From: Allomyces macrogynus ATCC 38327
Lineage: Eukaryota > Blastocladiomycota > Blastocladiomycetes > Blastocladiales > Blastocladiaceae
Length of the DNA: 48,326 nt
Assembly: GCA_000151295.1 (NCBI GenBank)
Contig: GG745350.1
Location: forward strand, 862,860 to 911,185
Reading direction: 5' to 3'
Part shown: piece after piece, positions 31,140 through 41,421 of the stretch
How the letters are laid out: each line of letters opens with the position of its first letter
How positions within the stretch are numbered: the first letter of the stretch is position 1
Position numbers and translations under genes: made by a program
The notes under the pieces: model-generated
Databases searched by the model: none
Told to the model about the DNA's origin: nothing
Seen by the model: the letters and a program-made list of their open reading frames with translations, nothing else

Positions 31140-34100
31140 ATGGTGACGCCACCCAGCACATACCCGCCCATCATTCATGTCAATGCATCGAATTATGAAG
31201 GACCGGATCCTCACCATCATCATACGCGCGCGCTGATGCCTTTATCAGTGCACGCACATCTTGCACAGAGCCCAAAAGTCGACTCAGCCACTGGCACACA
31301 CTTTTGTGGTGACATGTCGCTGTTTGCTACGCTCAATGACATGCAGCCCAGCGAAGGGTTCCTTGTCTTGTTGGGTGACCACCATGTGTGCCACCTGATT
31401 GGCAAGGGCATGATGCACATCCACACGCCTTTGGGCAACATTGTTCACCTTGACCCAGTCTGGTACATTCCTGGCTTCAAGATGCTTGTCTCAGTCTCTG
31501 AACTGTACAATCCGACTGCCATGCAAGTCATCTTCGGGGATTGAGGTGCCCAGTTTGTGTATTGTGAGACAGGGGATCTGCTCACCAAAGGCGTGCAGCA
31601 TGGTGATATGTGGATCGTCCCAGGCGTGTGCATGAAGGGACTGACCAAGGATGCGTGGGTGCTCAACGTTTGGGGTAAGTGTCCTGTTGGTGTGCATGTT
31701 GCTGATGTGGTCAAGAAGGTGTTGCTTGCCGAGCCGTGGCATGTGCGACTATTTCACATCGGTCATGATCAATTTTGGCTGTGTGTACGCTTGAGCATAG
31801 AGCCAAGGACGACGTGGGTGTGGCCAAGCCAGCACACAAGTGCATGACATGTCTTGTGGCAAACGCATGCAGCCAGCTGCATCCACTGTGCCATTTGTGT
31901 GCGAATCAACTATTTGGCGTCCTCCACACTGATTTGGTGTCAATGAAGACAGTCAGCATGGGGGTTATCAACTACTTTGCGACAGTTACAGACAAGTACT
32001 CATGCTGGTGCTTTGTGCTGCTTCTCCAGTGCAAGGACGACTTTGGACCACAGGTTCTTGATTTGCTGAAGCACGCCGAGTCGTTCTTCAGCGTGTCTGC
32101 AGGCCGGCTGCACAGTGACCATGGTGGCGAGTTCATCGGCAATGGTTTATGCTCAATTCTGCTCTCACATTGCATGCACTTGTCGACAATGTTTCCGAAC
32201 TCGCCAGAGATTGGGCTTGCCGAGCTGATGCAGGGTGTGCTCAAGTCAATGGTGCGTGTGGCCATGACAGCCACCAAGGCGCCGGATTCCCTCTGGCCAG
32301 AGTACATGCACATGGCGTGCTATGTGCGCAACTGTGTGCCAAGTGACTTGCTCAGTGGTTGCTCGCCATACCAGGTTGTTTTTGGTGTGTCGCCCAACAT
32401 GTCAAAGTGCAAGGTGTGGGGCTCACTTGGTGGCACTGTCATTCCAATGATGCAGGCTTGTCTGGGCATGTCCAGATTCACGGCAGGTGTGGCAGTGTGC
32501 ATGGTTGGCTATGGCAACGAGTTGCTGTGGGTCATGTGTGATGGCTACCGCATGTGGGATGGACAGAGGGTGTTTGTCATGCGTGATGTCAAGTTTGCCA
32601 AGCGGCTCTGTGTTGCAGAGTTGCGTGCTGTTGCTGGTGCTCCTCGCAGGTTGCCATCAGCCAAGGTCAAGGTTGGGTCGCCTGTGCAAGTTGATTTGGG
32701 GTCACTGGACGTGCCATCGACTGTGGTCGATGGTGTTGGTGACGATGAAGTTGTTGGGGAAGAGCTTGGGCATGGTGAGTGGCGTGATCAAGTTCAAGTG
32801 CCTATGGCAGTTCCAGATCAAGTTCCTGCAGTCAACCTGATTGCTGTGCTCCCACTGGCAGGGCCAGTGTTGGAGTACGATTTTCTGCAAGCCAGCAAGA
32901 GGCCCAGTTTGCAGGACCAGGAGCCGATGGGGATTGTTGCAGGTGTGGGGGAGCCCAGTCGTCACGCCAATGCGCCAGAAGAGGGCATTGGGGGTGTTGG
33001 TGCTCTTGGACCTGATGCTCAAGCGCCCATTGTGCGGCAATCGCGCCATTTATGCGGCCTACAGCCTGAGGTTGCTCGCTGTTTTGATCCCGACTCTGTT
33101 GCCTGTGTCTGCAGTATGCCCGACATGGGGGAGGTGGTTCCTGAACCTAAAAGAGGCATCAAACGTGCTGCTGACACAGTTGAGAAAGTGTGCGTGTTAC
33201 AGTTGGATAGTGATTGCACTGATGCTTTGGCCCCTCTTGTTCGTTCCCTAGCTGGCCCTGGCATTGACTCAGGCTCACCCCTGTCTGGAATTGTCGATCT
33301 CGATTTGCTGACACTGTTTCTACGTGCGCACCTGGACTCGGATCTCAGCAAGTCTGTTGATTTGGCAGGTGCATTGCTCGCATGTGTTGCAGCAGCTCAA
33401 GTCAGTGTCCAGGGTGCAGTTTGGGAACCCAAGATGGTTGAGGAAGCGCTAGTGCACCTGGACTGACATGTGCTGACATTTGACAAGTACAACTTGCTTG
33501 TCAAGCATGGGACATGGGTGCTTGTCAACTGCCACCTGGGTGACAAGGTGATACACTCCAGTTGGATCTTCAAGTGGAAACTTGGGGCAGATGGAAAGCC
33601 CGTGCACACCAAGTTGCGACTTGTTGCCATGGGATACACAGCCATTCCAGGCGTGCATTTTATGGACACGTTTGCGCCTGTTGTGTTGTTTGACACACTG
33701 CGTCTGACCCTGATTCTTGCTGCATACCTCAAGGTCTGGCTGCTGCAGCTCGACATCAAGGTGGCTTTCTTGTATGGTTACATCAAGGAGCACTTGCTCA
33801 TGGAGCAGCCACCAGGCTTCATCAACCAGAAGAACTCAGACAAGGTCTGCATGATGAGTTAACCACTGCACCAAAACCTGATCTAAGGCAGCAGTGCTGG
33901 ATTCACCATTCCAACACTGCATGCTCGTCAAGGTGCTGTATGGCACCAAGCAGGCCCCACGAATGTGGTTCTGCCATTTGGCCGATTACCTGATTTTGCT
34001 CAGATTCACGGAGTCCAAGTACAATAAGTGCCTGTTCACACACAAGATGGGCAAGGGTGTGATCTTCATTGGTGTCTATGTCAACAACTTGCCAATTGTC

Positions 34101-34740
34101 GTGTCAACCAAGGAGCTGTGCAAGTGGATTGTCAAAAATTTGAAGTCCGAGTTTAAGGTGCACGACTTGGGTGATGCAATGTGGTTGCTCAGTTGCAAGA
34201 TCACATACAGCAACGACAGGTCGATTTACCTTGACCAGAGCCAGTATGTCAAGTCGATGGGCGAGCGGTTCCAGATCGCCAAAAAGATGTGGCCAGTGAT
34301 CCCAATGCAACCCAAAGACTTCAAAGAGCTGCTCAAGTTGCCTGAGGTTGTTGATCCAGTTGTAAAGACTGAGTACCTCACCATTATCAGGTTGCTGCTG
34401 TTTGCTGTGACCAAAACGCGCCCAGACATTGCTGCTGCGACTGCAATCCTTGGCCATTTCATGTACACACCTGGTATGCTCCATCTTGAGGCCACAAAAC
34501 GGCTTGTTGGGTACCTGTTGGGCACATCAAACCTTGGCATCAAGTTATTGGCCAAGGACATGAAACTTGACACGTTTGCTGATGCTGATTGGGCTGAGGA
34601 TCATAGCGACCACAAGTCGACATTGGGTTTTGTAGTACGTGTTGGCGGCAGCCCTGTCGCCTAGCGCTTGAAGAAGCAGACGCTCATGGCAAAGTCTACC
34701 ATGGCCGCTGAGTACGTATCAGCAAGCTGATCAGGCGACA
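31140..34740 (+). pseudogene. Copia pol remnant, element 1 (protease, integrase, RT, RNase H)
   Basis: Reads MVTPPSTYPPIIHVNASNYE at the start, a protease-like VDSATGTHF, pre-integrase GLTKDAWVLNVWGKCPV, a zinc-binding region LLAEPWHVRLFHIGHD with CMTC, and the integrase core with HTDLVS, LHSDHGGEFIG and IGLAELMQGVLKS. RT follows with YVNN where YVDD is expected, and RNase H with ADADWAEDHSDHKSTLGF. Breaks: TGA at 31542; a frame change near 31770; TGA at 33464 in place of the Trp codon that element 2 keeps (HPDWCVLTF); a 70-bp insertion at 33854-33923 with stops; TAG at 34662 for Trp. The two Asp-to-Asn changes in the RT box alone would abolish polymerase activity. Confidence 0.88.
33854..33923 (+). 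repeat. 70-bp insertion with 7-bp flanking repeat inside RT of element 1
   Basis: Relative to element 2, 70 bp are added between KVCM and LVKVLYGTKQA. CTGCATG occurs on both sides (33847-33853 and 33917-33923), like a target-site duplication. The insert has stops in the pol frame. Its reverse strand contains TGGTGCAGTGGTTA, which resembles a tRNA A box, so a truncated SINE-like piece is possible but weakly supported. Confidence 0.55.
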
Positions 34741-34850
34741 TGATCCTCACAATGCACATGCTGCTGGAGGAGCTCGGGTACAAACTGGATGGACTGGCGC
34801 CGCTCATGGAAGATAACGAGTTGGCAGAACGTGTTGCCAAGGACGCACTG

Positions 34851-35037
34851 TGTCGAAGTGTTCATCTTGCATTTGTGTTTCTCGTTTTTTGTCTTCCCTC
34901 ATTGTTTCCTTGTTGGAGCTGTTCGAGTTGGATTCTTGTGTAAATGATGGTGGCAACCTAGGTTATGGTTGCCACCACCGCTGAAGTGCAGAGTGCACAC
35001 ACCAAATGCATTCCCTCTCCTGCTCAACCTTGCGAAA
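34851..35037 (+). repeat. Copia LTR shared by the tandem elements
   Basis: A 187-bp full-length LTR, TGTCGAAGTG to CCTTGCGAAA. Its ends are near-inverted (TGTCG / CGAAA, 4 of 5). It serves as the 3' LTR of element 1 and the 5' LTR of element 2. Confidence 0.88.
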
Positions 35038-35038
35038 A

Positions 35039-35055
35039 GTTATGAGCCCTGAGCG
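35039..35055 (+). promoter_or_regulatory. Primer binding site, element 2
   Basis: GTTATGAGCCCTGAGCG, one base after the LTR. Same half-initiator-tRNA-Met complementarity as in element 1, here preserved exactly. Confidence 0.8.
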
Positions 35056-35298
35056 CATCCCAAGCGCTCATGGACCAAACGAATGCTGCTGATATCCTCG
35101 TCGTGGACCTGCTGCTGCTGTGCTCGTCGATTTCTGCGAGAAACGGACCGATTTGACCGACCAACCGAGTGGGGGCCACGCTGGACCCATCTGTTACCAC
35201 AACGACCCACCTGAAAAGTGCTGCATCCACTCGAGACAGCGCAACACCGATTTTTTCGACTTGATTTCGACGATTTTTGCCAACTTTTGACCTGCACC

Positions 35299-36567
35299 AT
35301 GACTGTCACCATGACCTCGTCTGTCTCAGTCAAGACGCCAATCTCAGGCCAACCAGTGACAATTGAGATGCTCAAGGCCGATGGCTCGAACTGGCTGACG
35401 TTTGCCAACCGTTTTCTCGGCTTTTTGACTGCCAACCAGCTCGAAGACCTGCTCAAACTCAAGTCCTACAAGGCTTTGGTCGATGCCGATTTTGAGGTCA
35501 TGTCACTGGAACAGCAAGAGGAAATGACGGACGTGCAGTTCAAGAAACTCATTGAGCTTGACTCAGACGTCAAGTTTGTTGCCGATGCAATCTATTGGAA
35601 TGGTCTGGTGGCTGCCAAATGCAAGAAGTGCATGGCCCACAACAGCTACAAGGCCAAGTCATGCATCCAGAGCATCATCAAGGTTGTTTTGCTGTCTGCC
35701 ATTGCATCTGAACTCCTGCCTGTCTTCTCAGATGCCACCTGTGTCACCGATGTGTGGGCGCTGGTGCGCGCTCGTTTTGACAAGCATTCCGCGCAAGCCC
35801 ATCTCGCCAACGTCAAGGGGCTGTTCTCGAAGCCCATGTCGGGTTCTGGTGCTGTGGCGGTTCACGAGCACATTGCCGATTTGCAACGCCATTTTGACGT
35901 GATTCGGTGCCATGAACGTGCCAAGTCATCCTCGCACCTGCGCACCAACTTTGCTGACTCATTCTTGGTCCTTGCACTGCTCTCCTCGCTGCCGCCTGAG
36001 TATTCACCAACAGTGCTCTCCTTGGGCGAGCGCTATGAGGAAATGGCAATCGTCAAATTGCAGACAATTCTCGAAAGGGCTGCTGACCAGCTTGAATGCA
36101 GCTCTGGGACTGAGACGCAGGCGCTTGTTGTGATGAAGCACAAGGACACGAACGCCTGTCACAACTGTGGCAAGATTGGTCATTATGTGCGCTTTTGCCC
36201 AAACTGGGACCACCAGCACAAGAATGGCGCTGAAACCACAAACTGGTGCAAAAAGAAGGGCGCGAATGTTGTGGCCAAGGACGGTGACAAACATGCAATG
36301 GTGCATTTGTCGGTGGACGAGTATGAGCGTTTGATGGCGTCTGCCCGTGGTGCAGACGCGGCTGGTGTTGTTTTTGGTGCTGCTGAATTTGACGGATTTG
36401 CCCACTACCCAATCGTCGCCCTCTGCCCCAAAATCGTGAGACATGAACGTCAAGTCAAAGCCATCAGGGCATGGCGATGCCACCTGGCACGTACCTGCCC
36501 ATCATTCATGTCGATGCATCGAATTATGAAGGACCGGATCCTCTCCATCATCGTGCACACGCGCTGA
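35299..36567 (+). CDS. Copia gag, element 2
   Basis: Starts MTVTMTSSVSVKTPISGQPV and is collinear with gag of element 1. The zinc knuckle CHNCGKIGHYVRFCP is intact (C-x2-C-x4-H-x4-C). Relative to element 1 a base is absent just before the gag end (CCCCAAAATCG against CCCCCAAAAACG), so the frame runs on about 40 codons past the usual stop and overlaps the start of pol in another frame. The normal gag end is probably near 36442. Confidence 0.86.
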   Translation: MTVTMTSSVSVKTPISGQPVTIEMLKADGSNWLTFANRFLGFLTANQLEDLLKLKSYKALVDADFEVMSLEQQEEMTDVQFKKLIELDSDVKFVADAIYWNGLVAAKCKKCMAHNSYKAKSCIQSIIKVVLLSAIASELLPVFSDATCVTDVWALVRARFDKHSAQAHLANVKGLFSKPMSGSGAVAVHEHIADLQRHFDVIRCHERAKSSSHLRTNFADSFLVLALLSSLPPEYSPTVLSLGERYEEMAIVKLQTILERAADQLECSSGTETQALVVMKHKDTNACHNCGKIGHYVRFCPNWDHQHKNGAETTNWCKKKGANVVAKDGDKHAMVHLSVDEYERLMASARGADAAGVVFGAAEFDGFAHYPIVALCPKIVRHERQVKAIRAWRCHLARTCPSFMSMHRIMKDRILSIIVHTR

Positions 36568-39500
36568 TGCCTTTGTCAGCACACTCACGTCTTGCACAGA
36601 GCCCAAAAGTCGACTCGGCCGCTGGTGTGCACTTTTGCAGCAACAAGTCGCTGTTTGCTATGCTCAATGACATGCGGCCTGGCGAAGGGTTCCTCATCTC
36701 ACTGGGCGACCACTGCATGTGCCGTCCGATTGGTAAGGGCATGATGCATATCCGCACGCCTTCGGGCAACATTGTTCACCTCGACCCAGTCTGGTACATT
36801 CCTGGCTTCAAGACACTTGTCTCAGTCTCTGAGCTGTATGATTGGACTGCCATGCAAGTCATCTTCGGGGATCGCGACGTCCAGTTCATGCATTGCGAGA
36901 CAGGAGATCCGCTTGCCAAGGGCGTGTGGCATGGGGATACGTGAATCATCCTGGGTGTGAGTGAGAAGGGACTGACCAAGGACGCATGGGTGCTCAATGT
37001 TTGGGGTAAGCGCCCTGTTGGTGTGCATGTTGCTGATGTGGTCAAGAAGGTGTTGCTCACCGAGCTATGGCACGCGCGACTCTTTCACGTTGGTCATGAT
37101 CACGTTTTGGCTGTGTGTACGCTCGAGCATGGCGTCAAGGACGACGTGGGTGTGGCCAAGCCAGTGCACGAGTGCATGACGTGTCTTGTGGCCAACAAGC
37201 ACAGCCAGCCGCATCCACTGCGCCATTTGCGTGCGAATCGACTGTTTGGCGTCCTCCACGCTGATTTGGTGTCGATGAAGACGGTCAGCATGGGGGGTGT
37301 CAACTACTTTGCGACATTCATGGACAAGTACTCACGCTGGTGCTTTGTGCTGCTTCTTCGGTGCAAGGACGACTTTGGACCGCAGTTTCTCGATTTGCTG
37401 AAGCTAGCCAAGTTGTTCTTCGGCGTGTCTATGAGCCGGCTGCACAGCGACCATGGTGGCGAGTTCATTGGCAACAGTTTACACTTGATTCTGCTCTCAC
37501 GTCGCATGCACTTGTCGACAACGTCTCTGAACTCGCCAGAGTCAAATGGGCTTGCCGAGCAGATGCAGGGTGTGCTCAAGTCAATGGTGCATACGGCCAT
37601 GACGGCTGCCAAGGCGCTGGATTCCCTCTGGCCAGAGTGTGTGTGCGTGGCATGCTATGTGCGCAACCATGTGCCAAGTGACTCGCTCAGTGGTTGCTCA
37701 CCATACCAGGTTGTTTTCAGCGCATCGCCCAACATGTCGAAGTGCAAGGTGTGGGGCTTGCTTGGTGGCACGGTTGTTCCAACGACGCAGGCGCATCTGG
37801 GCATGTCCAGATTCGCTGCAGGTGTGGCAGTGCGCATGGTTGGTTATGGAGACGAGTTGCCATGGGTCACGCGCGATGGCTACCGCGTGTGGGACGGACA
37901 GAAGGTGTTTGTCATGTGTGATGTCAAGTTTGCCGAGTGGCTCTGTGTTGCAGAGTCGCGTGTTGTTACTGGTGCTCCTCACACGTTGCCGTCAGCCAAG
38001 GTCAAGGTTGGATCGCCCATGCAAGTTGATTTGGGGTCACTGGACGTGCTGTCGACTGGTCAATGGCGTTTGTGATGATGAAGTTGTTGAGGAGGAGATT
38101 GGGCGTGGTGCTCGGCGTGATCAAGTTCAAGTGCCTATGCCAGTTCCAGATCAACTTCCTGCAGTCAACCCGATTGCCAAGCTCCCACTGGTGGGGCCAG
38201 CATTGGAGCACGATAATCTGCAAGTCGGCGAGAGGCCCAGTTTGCCGCAGGTGGACCAGGGACTGATGGGGGTCCTCGCAGACATGGGGGAGCCTGGTCG
38301 TCACGCCGATGCGCCAGAAGTGGGCGATGGGGGTGTTGGTGCTCTTGGGCCTGATGCTCAAGCACCAATCGCGCGGCAATCGCGCCATTTGCGCGGCCTA
38401 CAGCCTGAGGTCGCTCGCCGTTTTGATCCCGACGCCATTGCCCGCATCTGCAGTACACCTGACGTGGGGGAGGTGGATCCTGAACCTAAATGGGGCATTG
38501 AACATGCTGCTGACGCAGTTGAGAAAGTGCGCGTGTTGCAGTTGAATAGTGATTGCACTGACGGTTCAGCCCCTCTTGTTCATTCCCTAGCTGGCCCTGG
38601 CGTTGACTCAGGCTCGCCCCTGTCCAGAAATGTCAATCTCAATTTGCCAACACTGTTTCTACGTGCGCACCCAGACTCGGATCTCAGCAAGTCTGTTGAG
38701 TTGGCAAGTGCGGTACTCACATGCGTTGCTGCAGCTCAAGTCGGCACCCAGGGTGCAGTTTGGGAACCCAAGACGGTTGAGGAAGCGCTAGCGCACCCGG
38801 ACTGGTGTGTGCTAACATTTGACGAGTACAACTCGCTCATCGAGAATGGGACATGGGTGCTTGTCAACTGCCGCCCATGTGACAAGGTGATGCGCTCCAG
38901 TTGGATCTTCAAGTAGAAACTTGGGGCAGACGGAAAGCCGTGCGCGCCAAGTCACAACTTGTTGCCAAGGGATACACGGCCATTCCAGGCATGCAATACA
39001 CGGACACGTTTGCGCCCATTGCGTCATTTGACACACTGCGTCAGATCCTGTCACTCGCCGCATAACTCAAGGTCTGGCTGCTGCAGCTCGACATCAAGAC
39101 GGCCTTCCTGTATGGTTACATCAAGGAGCATGTGCTCATGGAGCAGCCACCAGGCTTTGTCGACAAGAAGAACTCGGACAAGGTCTGCATGCTTGTCAAG
39201 GCGCTGTACGGCACCAAGCAGGCCCTGTGCATGTGGTTCTGCCATTTGGCCGATTATCTGATTTTGCTCAGATTCAAGGAGTCCAAGTACGACAAGTGCC
39301 TGTTCATGAACAAGACGGGCAAGGGCGTGATCTTCATTGGAGTCTATGTCGACGACTTGCCGATTGTCGCGTCAACCAAGGAACTGCGCAAGTGGATTGT
39401 TGACAAGTTGAAGTCCAAGTTCAAGGTACACGACTTGGGCGATGTGGCATGGTTGCTTGGGTGCAAGATTACGTACAGCAACAATGGGTCGATTTACCTT

Positions 39501-40310
39501 GACCAGAGCCAGTACGTCAAGTCCATGGGCAAGCGGTTCCAGATCCCCGAACAGATGCGGCCGGTGATCCCGATGTGACTGAACGACATCAAGGAGCTGC
39601 TCGAGTTGCCCAAGGTCGTTGATCCAGTCGTGAAGACCAAGTACCTTGCCATTGTCAGGTCGCTGCTCTTTGTGGCAACCAAAACGCGGCCGGACATTGC
39701 TGCTGCGACTGCAATTCTTGGCCGTTTCATGCATGCACCTGGTACGCTACATCTCAAGGCCGCAAAGCAGCTCATTGGGTACCTGTTGGGCACGTCGAAC
39801 CTCGGCATCAAGTTTTTGGGCAAGGATATGAAATTTGACGCGTTTGCTGATGCCGATTGGGCCGAGGATCATGGCGGCCACAAGTCGACATTGGGTTATG
39901 TGGTACAGGTTGGCGGTCGCCCTGTCGCCTGGCGCTCAAAGAAGCAGACGCTTGTGGCAAAGTCGACCAAGGCCGCTGAGTATGTGTTGGCAAGCTAAGT
40001 GGGCAACACGATCCTCATGATGCGCGCACTGCTGGAAGAGCTCAGGTACAAATAGGATGGACCGATGCTGCTCATGGAAGATAACGAGTCAGTGGAACGT
40101 GTAGCCAAGGACGCGCTGCTCTTGTCGAAACACGTTGAGATCCACGCCCACTGGTTGCAGAACCAAGTTGCCAAGAAGACGATTGACCTGCAGCGCGTGG
40201 ACACAGAGAACCAGATTGCTGACATTTTGACCAAGCCGCTTGCTGTTCCTGCATTCTGCAAGCTTTGTGACATGATTGGAGTTGTGGAAGTGATTGCTCC
40301 GCGCGTGTAG
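36471..40310 (+). pseudogene. Copia pol, element 2 (near complete, with stops and frameshifts)
   Basis: Domains in order: start MAMPPGTYLPIIHVDASNYE; protease-like VDSAAGVHF; pre-integrase GLTKDAWVLNVWGKRPVGVH; integrase zinc region LWHARLFHVGHDH with CMTC; catalytic core HADLVS, LHSDHGGEFIG, SNGLAEQMQGVLKS (D, D, E); RT with GTWVLVNC, LLQLDIKTAFLYG and YVDD kept (FIGVYVDDLPIV); RNase H ADADWAEDHGGHKSTLGY, AWRSKKQTLVAKSTKAAEY; terminal ENQIADILTKPLAV. Breaks: TGA at about 36943 for a Trp codon; frame change near 38056; TAG at about 38914 (FK*KLGADG) for Trp; further frame change to about 39060 with TAA; TGA at about 39576; TAA near 39996; TAG near 40053. The catalytic residues survive, but no continuous polyprotein is encoded. 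Confidence 0.9.
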
Positions 40311-40322
40311 GGAATGCTCGCC

Positions 40323-40331
40323 GTGGGGGAG
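40323..40331 (+). promoter_or_regulatory. Polypurine tract of copia element 2
   Basis: GTGGGGGAG lies directly before the 3' LTR, the expected position of the plus-strand primer. The equivalent is deleted in element 1. Confidence 0.7.
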
Positions 40332-40517
40332 TGTCGAAGTGTTCGTCTCGTATTTGTGTTTCTTGTTTTTGTCTTCCCTCATTGTTTCCTTGTTGAAGCT
40401 GTTCGAGTTGGATTCTTGTGTAAATGATGGTGGCAACCCAGGTTATGGTTGCCACCACCGCTGAAGTGCAGAGTGCACACACCAAATGCATTCCTCCTCC
40501 CGCTCAACCTTACGAAA
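40332..40517 (+). repeat. Copia 3' LTR of element 2
   Basis: A 186-bp LTR, TGTCGAAGTG to CCTTACGAAA. The similarity with the other LTRs ends exactly where the tandem array begins (CGTGCTGGCG). Confidence 0.88.
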
Positions 40518-40867
40518 CGTGCTGGCGTGAGCCTGATGTGCCCTTGACCTGCTTGTACCCATTGTCTGCCTGCTGATCCACATGCACGCAGCAAGAATGG
40601 ACAAGACGAGCCGCCCAACGCATGAGCAGCAGCACCTGCTTGTTTGGCTGGCACCTGCTTGATGAAAAATCGCTGGACACCAATGCAGAAGCGGGCAGCA
40701 AGGCCCGCTTTGCTGTTTTGCTCTTTCCGCGTGCGCGCAAGCACTTTGGAACGTCCTGGGATTGTCTGAGTGGTGCTCTCTCAATGTGGTCAAGTCAGGC
40801 GGAATCCAACGTAGCCTGGCCAATCATCCCCACACTCAGATTCGTCCGCACTGAGGCACTGACTGTT

Positions 40868-40977
40868 GGATGGTTGTTCAATGGTGGATGGTTGTTGCTT
40901 GGACGGTTGTTGCTTGGTTGCTTGGATGGTTGTTGCTTCGCTGCTTGGTTGCTTGGTTGCTTGGTTGCTTGGTTGGC
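40868..40977 (+). repeat. TTG-rich minisatellite in each array unit
   Basis: Runs of TTGCTTGG and GGTTGTTGC-like motifs (TTGGTTGCTTGGTTGCTTGG). Copies lie 2950 and 5900 bp downstream. It sits about 440-550 bp upstream of the Tyr-rich gene. It is non-coding in any convincing frame. Confidence 0.7.
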
Positions 40978-41301
40978 TCACGAGTGGGATCGTTGTTGCG
41001 TCATTCATTCAAGCAAGGCCGCCCAACGTGTTCTGAGGAGCTTTGCTGGCCAAACAGAATTCTGTCGCGGACAGATTGAGTGGGAGTGCTTAGAGCCACC
41101 CAACTTCAACCTGAGGATATGACTCTAGCTCTTTGTTGCTAGGGCACTGGATTCTGGATGAACTTTGCCATGGTTCCACGGGGCAGTGTAGTCAAGGGCT
41201 GACAGAGCTCACCTCCATGATTTGGAATAATTAATTCCCTTGTATCGGGTGTTGTTGAAGTGTTGGCGCGTGCCATCATCGTTCCATTCATGATTCGGTG
41301 C

Positions 41302-41307
41302 TATAAA
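41302..41307 (+). promoter_or_regulatory. TATA box of the Tyr-rich gene, unit 1
   Basis: TATAAA in GGTGCTATAAATTCTGAGG, 115-120 bp before the start codon. It also occurs at 44252-44257 and 47202-47207. It is one of the few clear TATA boxes in the window. Confidence 0.6.
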
Positions 41308-41421
41308 TTCTGAGGCCTCCTCACACTGCCTGAGCGCAAATCGGAGCATCACCAGCAGCCAGCCCCGCACTCCCTTCTGCACCCGCTGACTTGCCCGCCT
41401 GCCAAACAAACCGTAACCAAG

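Larger units (their letters stand above)
29513..35037 (+). mobile_element. Ty1/copia LTR retrotransposon, element 1 of a tandem pair (defective)
   Basis: Layout: truncated 5' LTR (29513-29682), initiator-tRNA-Met half-tRNA primer site, gag (29972-31120), broken pol (31140-34740) in copia order protease-integrase-RT-RNase H, and a 3' LTR (34851-35037) shared with the next element. About 209 bp present at the 3' end of the second element (RNase H tail, pol stop and polypurine tract) are missing here, so pol runs directly into the LTR after GACGCACTG. The 5' LTR lacks its first ~15-18 bp. No 5-bp duplication of host DNA is visible at the outer ends. Confidence 0.9.
34851..40517 (+). mobile_element. 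Ty1/copia LTR retrotransposon, element 2 of the tandem pair (full length, pol broken)
   Basis: A 5.67-kb element with both LTRs (34851-35037 and 40332-40517), primer binding site, gag, pol and polypurine tract. The two LTRs are similar but clearly not identical, so it is not a very recent insertion. It shares its 5' LTR with element 1. The right end joins the 2950-bp tandem array without a visible target duplication. Confidence 0.92.

Noticed and set aside
28301..31140. tRNA or rRNA genes
   Set aside because: The tRNA-like match is only the primer binding site of the copia elements; no full cloverleaf or rRNA sequence was recognised anywhere in the window.
40868..40977. CRISPR-like or regulatory repeat
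   Set aside because: Contiguous TTG-rich simple repeat without unique spacers, in a eukaryotic genome; a minisatellite.
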